Position numbers and translations under genes: made by a program. A stretch of 64,000 bases of DNA from Balaenoptera acutorostrata (lineage: Eukaryota > Chordata > Mammalia > Artiodactyla > Balaenopteridae): positions 54,570,153 through 54,634,152 of the forward strand of contig NC_080081.1 of assembly GCF_949987535.1 (NCBI RefSeq). The letters are read 5' to 3'. Numbering within the stretch: the stretch's first letter is position 1; every line of letters begins with the position of its first letter. Below the pieces are notes generated by a model. The model was not told where the DNA came from. It searched no databases and saw nothing but the letters and a program-made list of their open reading frames with translations. Positions 58,183 through 64,000 of the stretch are shown piece after piece.

Positions 58183-60050
58183 GGATGTTAAACAAGATGG
58201 CTTATCCTACTAAGATGGATGGAGTCTTCTCCAAAGCCACTAAGTCATTTAGTTGATGGGAAGGTAATTTGGAGTTTTTATTTCAAAGACCAGAGACATT
58301 AATAAAATTCCTTATCTCTTTTGGATTCAGACCCTCTATTGTCTGAATTCTGTACTGAATATTATCTATATTGATAATATTCTCAAGTATTATTCCTGAA
58401 GTCTTTTCCCTACTAACCATGGAAGCTACTCCCTTACAGGGTGAGAAGCCAAGGGGTCTCTCTGTTGAGGACAAGCAACTAAAGGAGAGATTCTCTCATC
58501 CTATCCCAGGTACTGGTGTTTATTTAGATTCTCCTCCAGCATTACATGAGACAGCTCCCTCGTAGTGGTCAAAAGATGAGACTGACAATTTCAACCCACT
58601 TTTTGGAGAGAAAAATTGTGATTTTAAAAAGTTCAGTAGAGTTATTCATGATGAAATACACACGTGAGAGATTACAGCAGGAGTACTGAATGTGGATTGT
58701 CACATGGCTGGTTCTCTTCAGATGTTATTTTGGTTGAAAATATTGTTTGACTCCCAGGCTTCAGTATTTCTGTCTCTGAAATATGGCCAGTAGAAGGTGT
58801 TGGGTCTGTATCAATTTAGAGGTATTTAAACCAATAACCTAAATCCGATGGTTCTGAAATTTCTTTCCACGATTCTCTCTTTATTATTCTGGGAGGTATG
58901 AGATTTTGAAGTATTTTTTTGGACACCATCAACAGTGGAAAAGAAATACATTAGAGGAATGAAGTAGAGGGAAGAATTATAGGGCAACCCCCTGTTGGCT
59001 GAGACAGGTGGACAAAAGATGGAGGAAGCAGCAAGAAGCAAGATTACAGGTCAGAGAGCAGAGAGCCAATCCCCTTCTCACCTGGAAGAGCCTTCTCGCT
59101 TCTGTCTTTGGTGTTGGTGACTGGATAGAATTCTCTGGTTAAAGGGTCTTGGTATCTTCCTGGGAGAAAGAGTGTTTTGTATCCCATGGTAAACATTCAG
59201 AACAGGGGAAAGGGCTTCACTTTATCAACTACAGCTGCATCTATAGAAGCAAATTAACAGACATAGATAGACTCTGCCCTTATTAGAAAAGATTGGTGTT
59301 GATGATCAGCATATTAATAATGGGACAAATGTGCAGTTATAAATATATGGCAGATACCATAATAATGGTCTGGATTAAGTTTCAAATTAAGTGTTCTATA
59401 AATTGCATATGTCTGTGTGGTTATTTCATAATAAATCTCAAATCAGTTGACTGATCTTGACAAAATTTGGTTCATTTATCAAGGGAATAAATTTACATCA
59501 CATGAAACCCATGAGTCAATGCATCAGATGACAGCCAATAAAAGCTTTCAAAGGGCTCTCTTTTCTATAATTTGTAATTACTTTCAGAGCCTTCATTCTC
59601 TTCCCTCTTTAACCACACTGCAAAACACAAGATAAATCTCCCTGTTTCGGTTTATTTCACCATTTTCTACTTCATTCTCCTGCTTAAAAACTTAGCCCGT
59701 AAAGCCTAAATTCCTCTACCTGACTTCTGATTGACTAATTGATAAGTAATTATGCAGGGTAAGAACCACAATTCACAGAATCACAAATATCCAGGCATTT
59801 TCACAGGGCAGAGGGCAGGAAATGTTATGAAACTTACATCTGGGGGGTTAGAGAAAGGATTACCTCTCTCAAGTCAGATGAGGAAACTTCATAGAAACTT
59901 CCAGGATTCTGAAATGTGTTTGAAAGATGAGAGCTACAGGTGTCCCTGGCACATGTTTCTGTTTGGGACAAAAGTTCTGATGTGGTCAGGAGAGATATTT
60001 AGAGAGCCATCTTAAAAAGGTGGAAGTTGACCAGCTCTGCATGCTCTAGC
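58183..60050. other. Unique non-coding DNA
   Basis: No supported gene or clear repeat over about 1.9 kb. Confidence 0.4.
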
Positions 60051-60051
60051 T

Positions 60052-60215
60052 AGTAATCGTGAAGCTTTGGTGTGCCTATGAACCACTGAAGGTCTTACTG
60101 AAATGCAGATTCTGAATCAGTAGACCTGAGGTGGTGCCGAGTTCCCACACTTCAAACAAGCTACTGGTGAGGCCCATCATGCTGGTCTATGGACCACGCT
60201 TTAAGGAGTCATCTC
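60052..60215. repeat. MER5A-type (hAT) DNA transposon remnant
   Basis: AAGCTTTGGTGTGCCTATGAACCAC, GAAATGCAGATTCTGAATCAGTAGACCTGAGG and CATGCTGGTCTATGGACCACGCTTTAAGG are the MER5A order, with the ends partly complementary. Confidence 0.8.
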
Positions 60216-60349
60216 TGAGCTATAAGAAATATCAATAATTTCGTTTTGTTTTAACAGAGCTGTCAAAAGATATGGGGGCCAGGGCGGGGGCAGGGGAATC
60301 TGTCAATGGCAACAATAAGTTTCTCAGGAAATGTTGTATATGGCATGTG

Positions 60350-60545
60350 GACAAAGTAAGACCTTTGGTTTTAACCCAACTCTACCATTTAGGGACTCCA
60401 TTTCTTCATTTAATTAACCTCTTCAGACTCAATTCGCTCATCTGAAGGAATGGGGATAATGAAAATCAACTTGTAGGGATGGTGATAAGAATTAAATGAG
60501 TTGAGGGGTATAAAGAACCTATCAATCACAGCCTCTACACAAAGC
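60350..60545 (+). repeat. MIR SINE remnant
   Basis: CCAACTCTACCATTTAGGGAC, CTCATCTGAAGGAATGGGGATAATGAAAATC, GATAAGAATTAAATGAGTTGAGGGG follow MIR order. Confidence 0.78.
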
Positions 60546-60999
60546 AGATAGTTCAAGATTGTAGGTCTCCTTCCCTTCACTTCAATTACCCCCTTCATCA
60601 CTTGAGATGTTCAAGCCGAGTTTCAATCGACACCCTTGAAGGAAGTTACAACGAGCATGCTCACTTCAGGGTGAGGACGTTGATGACCCTGAGACTCTAC
60701 AATGCCTGGCACTGATCCATGGAACTGGAGGGCAGTGATTTCTGGGAGGTGAGCCCCGGATGCATTGGTATTATTCAGGCCCGCCATTGTTGTGAATACA
60801 TCTATTATGCTCATAGGATAGATCAACAGTCTGGAATCAGAAGCTAATGACAGCTAATAAGTGAATAAACAGTTCAATACTGACATGCACGGCTGCATAA
60901 AGATGTTTCCATCAATACTGTTTAGAAAGAGCCTTTTATACAAATACCTTCCACTTGCACTGTCTTTTGAGAGCTTGCAGTTCTGTTATCACATTTGAG
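60546..60999. other. Unique non-coding DNA
   Basis: No gene or clear repeat seen. Confidence 0.4.
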
Positions 61000-61330
61000 A
61001 CTTAAAAGACCCCTAGGAGTGAGTCTAATCATCCCCATTTTATAAACAGGAAAGCCGAGATTCCCCCATCCACGAGGCCCAGGACCAACCCCAGAACCTG
61101 GGGCTCCCCTTTAAACAAATCATTAACTCTGCGGATTCCAACAATAGGTAAGTACCCTTCGTGAGCAAAGTCCTGCACAAGGAAAAAACAAAGCACAATT
61201 AAAAACTAGAATATTCAGAAGCATTTTTCAGCTACTCCAACTCCTTCCTTTTATAGATCAGGTCACTAAAGTTCAAAGAAATGCAGCAACTTGCCTAAGT
61301 TCTCCCCTGAAAATGGAAAGCACATCTGTA
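61000..61330 (-). repeat. Two MIR-like fragments, antisense
   Basis: 61030-61070 (CATCCCCATTTTATAAACAGGAAAGCCGAG) and 61240-61300 (CTTTTATAGATCAGGTCACTAAAGTTCAAAG...AACTTGCCTAAG) each resemble the antisense MIR core. Confidence 0.5.
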
Positions 61331-62130
61331 AACATTCCATTAATCCTGCGTAGCTGCTTTTAATATTCCACACTCAGGGACACCCCGGGTTCTAATTTTT
61401 GTTCCAGATTCTTTCTGACCTGCTATAATTACCAATTAATCTGGGGCCATCACGTACTTATTTTAGCAAACATATAAAATCTTGAGATTTCGATCAGAGG
61501 AGAGAGCAATCCTCCAATTATCTTTGTCCTCTTTAAGTCAAATATTCTTAGGTGATTCTCTGTTAATGTTTAAGGGTAAGAGATATGGCTAATGCCCCAA
61601 AGCCAACTGAGACTGGTGTTGAAAAGGTTCAATTCTGAACTGGTGGGAAGAGTCACATCTACCATCTTCTCAATAATGAATTAGCCAAGGACTGGCCATT
61701 CTTTGTTCCGTTTCTTCTACTTCCTTAATCAAAGCTGAACAGAATGAATTGCAAGTAAAAAGGGAAAAAAGAAAATATTAAATATGAAAGGCCAACTCAC
61801 TCACCTATATTTTTAGTTCAAGTGACAGTTTTAAAATTACAAAGGTAAAACCCCTTTGTTAAGTCAGGTTTTAAATGTGCCATTTGTCAAACTGGTACAC
61901 TTTTACGATTTTTAAAACTACTGTTTTATCATGAAAGGTAAAAACACAAAGTGGTGGTATTATTCTTCATTTCTACCACCGCCACCACATTTGCATTTGG
62001 GGGGCCATTGTTTTCCTAGGCGGGAAACTGGGCTGTTCTCAGCAAAACGCTTAGACACATTTTCATTCAGGAAGCAAAGCTGTTAGATCATTTTCCAACC
62101 CCAGAGCTGTTATTGCTTCACAGAAATAGG
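61331..62130. other. Unique non-coding DNA
   Basis: No gene. The stretch is AT-rich and carries TAATTACCAATTAATC at about 61426-61441. Confidence 0.4.
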
Positions 62131-62134
62131 GAAA

Positions 62135-62330
62135 ATGATCCTTGCAGCAATCACAGAATTTCATAGCTGAAAGCGACACGAGAGGTCATCTTGAGCAGCG
62201 CCCTCTCTTCACAGATGAGAAGGCTGAGGCCAGAAAGGTGAACAGATTTCCCTGTGTTGCCCCAGCCTGTTGTCTGTGGCCAAGCCTGGCCTGGATTCCA
62301 ATTCTCTCCACCCCTGATGAGTGATTTGGC
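62135..62330. repeat. L3/CR1- or MIR3-like ancient repeat
   Basis: CACAGAATTTCATAGCTGAAAGCGACACGAGAGGTCATCTTGAGC and TTCACAGATGAGAAGGCTGAGGCCAGAAAGGTG form the ordered pattern of this old family. Better preserved than the copy at 51.3 kb. Confidence 0.7.
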
Positions 62331-64000
62331 AACACGTCACAGTGCCCTTCCTGACATTACCTTCCCCAGAACCACCAGTACTTTCTGGTTTTGCCCCTCA
62401 GGTCTCTTCCCCTCTTCCAGCCAGAGTTAGTAGCTTGACTTATGGAATGACCCTCACCTGGAGGCTTGTAGGGTCTTTGTAGAAATGGCCGAGAGCAAAA
62501 CACCTTTTCTGCAAGGTCAAGATAAGGACCAATTCTTTGTTTCGTTATAAAAGGGATGTGGGTATCTGGGAATAAGAGGTGAGAAAGTAACGGTATCTCA
62601 GAGAGAAGAGGAAGCTATGAAGGGAACAAAAGGACCCTCCTCCACCCCCTGCCGAGTCCGCTTTTTTCTCTCCATGATTATCTTCAACAACAACTTTGTA
62701 AATCTTCCCTGAGAGAAAAGGATAAGAAACTGATTTCAGAGTCACTGGGAGGCACTCTGTACAGCTGTGGAATCTGTGCCTCTGAATATAAATAGCTATG
62801 GCTGATAGGAAGTAGGTTGAAACTGTCATCAAGCCGAGCAAACAGCACCCAAGTGGATGGATTCTCTGACCACGCTCTGCCTCAGGTCTTGTAAGGGTCT
62901 CTGACCAAAGCCCCAAGCTCTCTGCAACCCTCCGTGCTTACATCTTAAATGGAAGCCCCAGTAACACATTTGTAGATGGTCTTATTTAATCCCATCCCCA
63001 AGACCCACTAAGGTTGTCCATTTCCATCCTGTCCTGTGATCACAGCCATCCTAAGAGTCAGACCAGCCCTGGTCTGGGCACGAGGAGACACAAGCAGATG
63101 AACAAGCACTGACTAAATATAAAGTGCCACCTAATGGAATTGCAGCCCTCAGTCCAAAATTGAAATTTTAATTTTGCTATAAATGGGTTCTCACCATACA
63201 ATTCATTATTAATGAAAGAAAAAGCGTGTATTCACATTTGCTAATTATTTTTCACTCACTTATGGCAAAAAAAAAACAACAACAGTGCTTTAAACCCTAT
63301 AATTTGGTCACCAATTAGTCTTTGATTTACCCTGATGTACTTGGGGGGGGGGGGGTTTAATATTAAAAAAGGCTTGCAGCTGAAAATTTACATTTAAAAA
63401 GTAATTAATGCCAATTCAATGAAGAAATCCTCAGTTTCTTGCAGAATTACATTGAACTTCAAGCCCTCTTTAGGATGGAAAGAATTGATCATCAGTTAAG
63501 AGGTGCTTCCTTGGTGCTCTGCCAAACAAAGTTCACATGGTGCCTTTCTCCAGGTAAACTGACATCAGAGCCGTTCCCATTTCTGCTAACTTTGTCTCCG
63601 TCACTCTTCGTACGTACGTGTGTTGTTACTCAGAAGAGAGCATTTGACTAACGGTTACTGTCAAGCTCCGTTCCTCCCTGTTCCAGCTGAGCGCTTCTCA
63701 GACACACACTGTTCTGCTGCTTAGAGACCAGGACAATGATTCAGGCAGAGCCACTCGCATCTCTTGTCAGCTGACTTTCCTCCCTCCCGTCTCCTTTCTC
63801 CCCTCCTGCGTTTCCTGAGCCCTCATACACAGTCATCTCCCCAGTGTGAACTCACCATCTCATTCTCCATTTCCCTCTGTCACCCCCCCCCCCAAAACAA
63901 GAACCCCTCTTTGGAGCAGGAGGGTGTGGGGGCGAGAAGCAGCTGCCATCCACGGAGCAGTGGTCTAGCTTGCGATAATAGCTCTGTTGTTAGCAGAACC
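62331..64000. other. Unique non-coding DNA to the window end
   Basis: No confirmed gene. Notable sites: AT-rich block 63160-63430 with TAAT-type motifs, a run of 13 G at 63343-63355, a weak candidate exon at 63445-63553 (see findings), a pyrimidine-rich stretch 63770-63880 and a run of 11 C at 63883-63893. Confidence 0.4.

Overview
The window reads as nuclear DNA of a cetartiodactyl mammal, most likely a cetacean. The main clue is a set of tRNA-derived SINEs of the CHR type (head GGGCTTCCCTGGTGGCGCAG, B-box GGGTTCAAT/GAGCC, tail of AAATA units) at about 478, 26.8-27.3 kb (two), 35.9 kb, 40.1 kb and 49.4 kb. They sit beside L1 3' ends of the kind common in cetartiodactyls. I saw no ruminant BovB/Bov-A, pig PRE-1, primate Alu or rodent B1/B2 elements. 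Base composition is ordinary AT-rich mammalian, and I saw no CpG island.

I found no protein-coding gene, rRNA, tRNA or other RNA gene that I can support. The open frames are short, lack recognisable domains and lie largely in or across repeats. The two longest (214 codons at 1551-2195 on + and 207 codons at 43273-43896 on -) run across transposon fragments. The only recognisable protein-coding remnant is the broken C-terminal part of L1 ORF2 at 12.5-13.7 kb, plus a short piece near 1.6-1.9 kb. The window is therefore best read as intergenic or deep intronic DNA.

Layout. 0-5.7 kb: one SINE, L2 remnants, and an L1 with an inverted 5' part inserted into an L2. 5.7-12.3 kb: mostly unique, with a MIR and an old L1 piece. 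12.3-16.5 kb: three L1 insertions with clear target-site duplications, and an L2 carrying a (CA)n tract. 16.5-25.4 kb: unique DNA, MIR/L2 pieces, a DNA-transposon remnant, and an LTR-like element split by a Tigger-type palindromic element. 26.8-27.3 kb: two SINEs inserted one after the other at the same target. 28-36 kb: unique with MIR/L2. 36-40.4 kb: two SINEs and two old L1 remnants. 40-47.5 kb: unique, a small CpG-bearing minisatellite, L2/MIR, and a hAT remnant. 47.5-50.5 kb: a cluster of L1 ends, an AT-rich inverted repeat, and a SINE inside an L2. 50.5-64 kb: mostly unique DNA with scattered MIR, L2, L3-like and MER5-like remnants.

No new biological system is visible. The useful content is the transposon history (nested insertions, twin priming, repeated use of one target site), several tandem or inverted repeats likely to vary between individuals, and a few weak candidate exons and regulatory motifs that need alignment or RNA data. 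Repeat family names come from recalled consensus patterns, not a database search. Edges without a target-site duplication are approximate.
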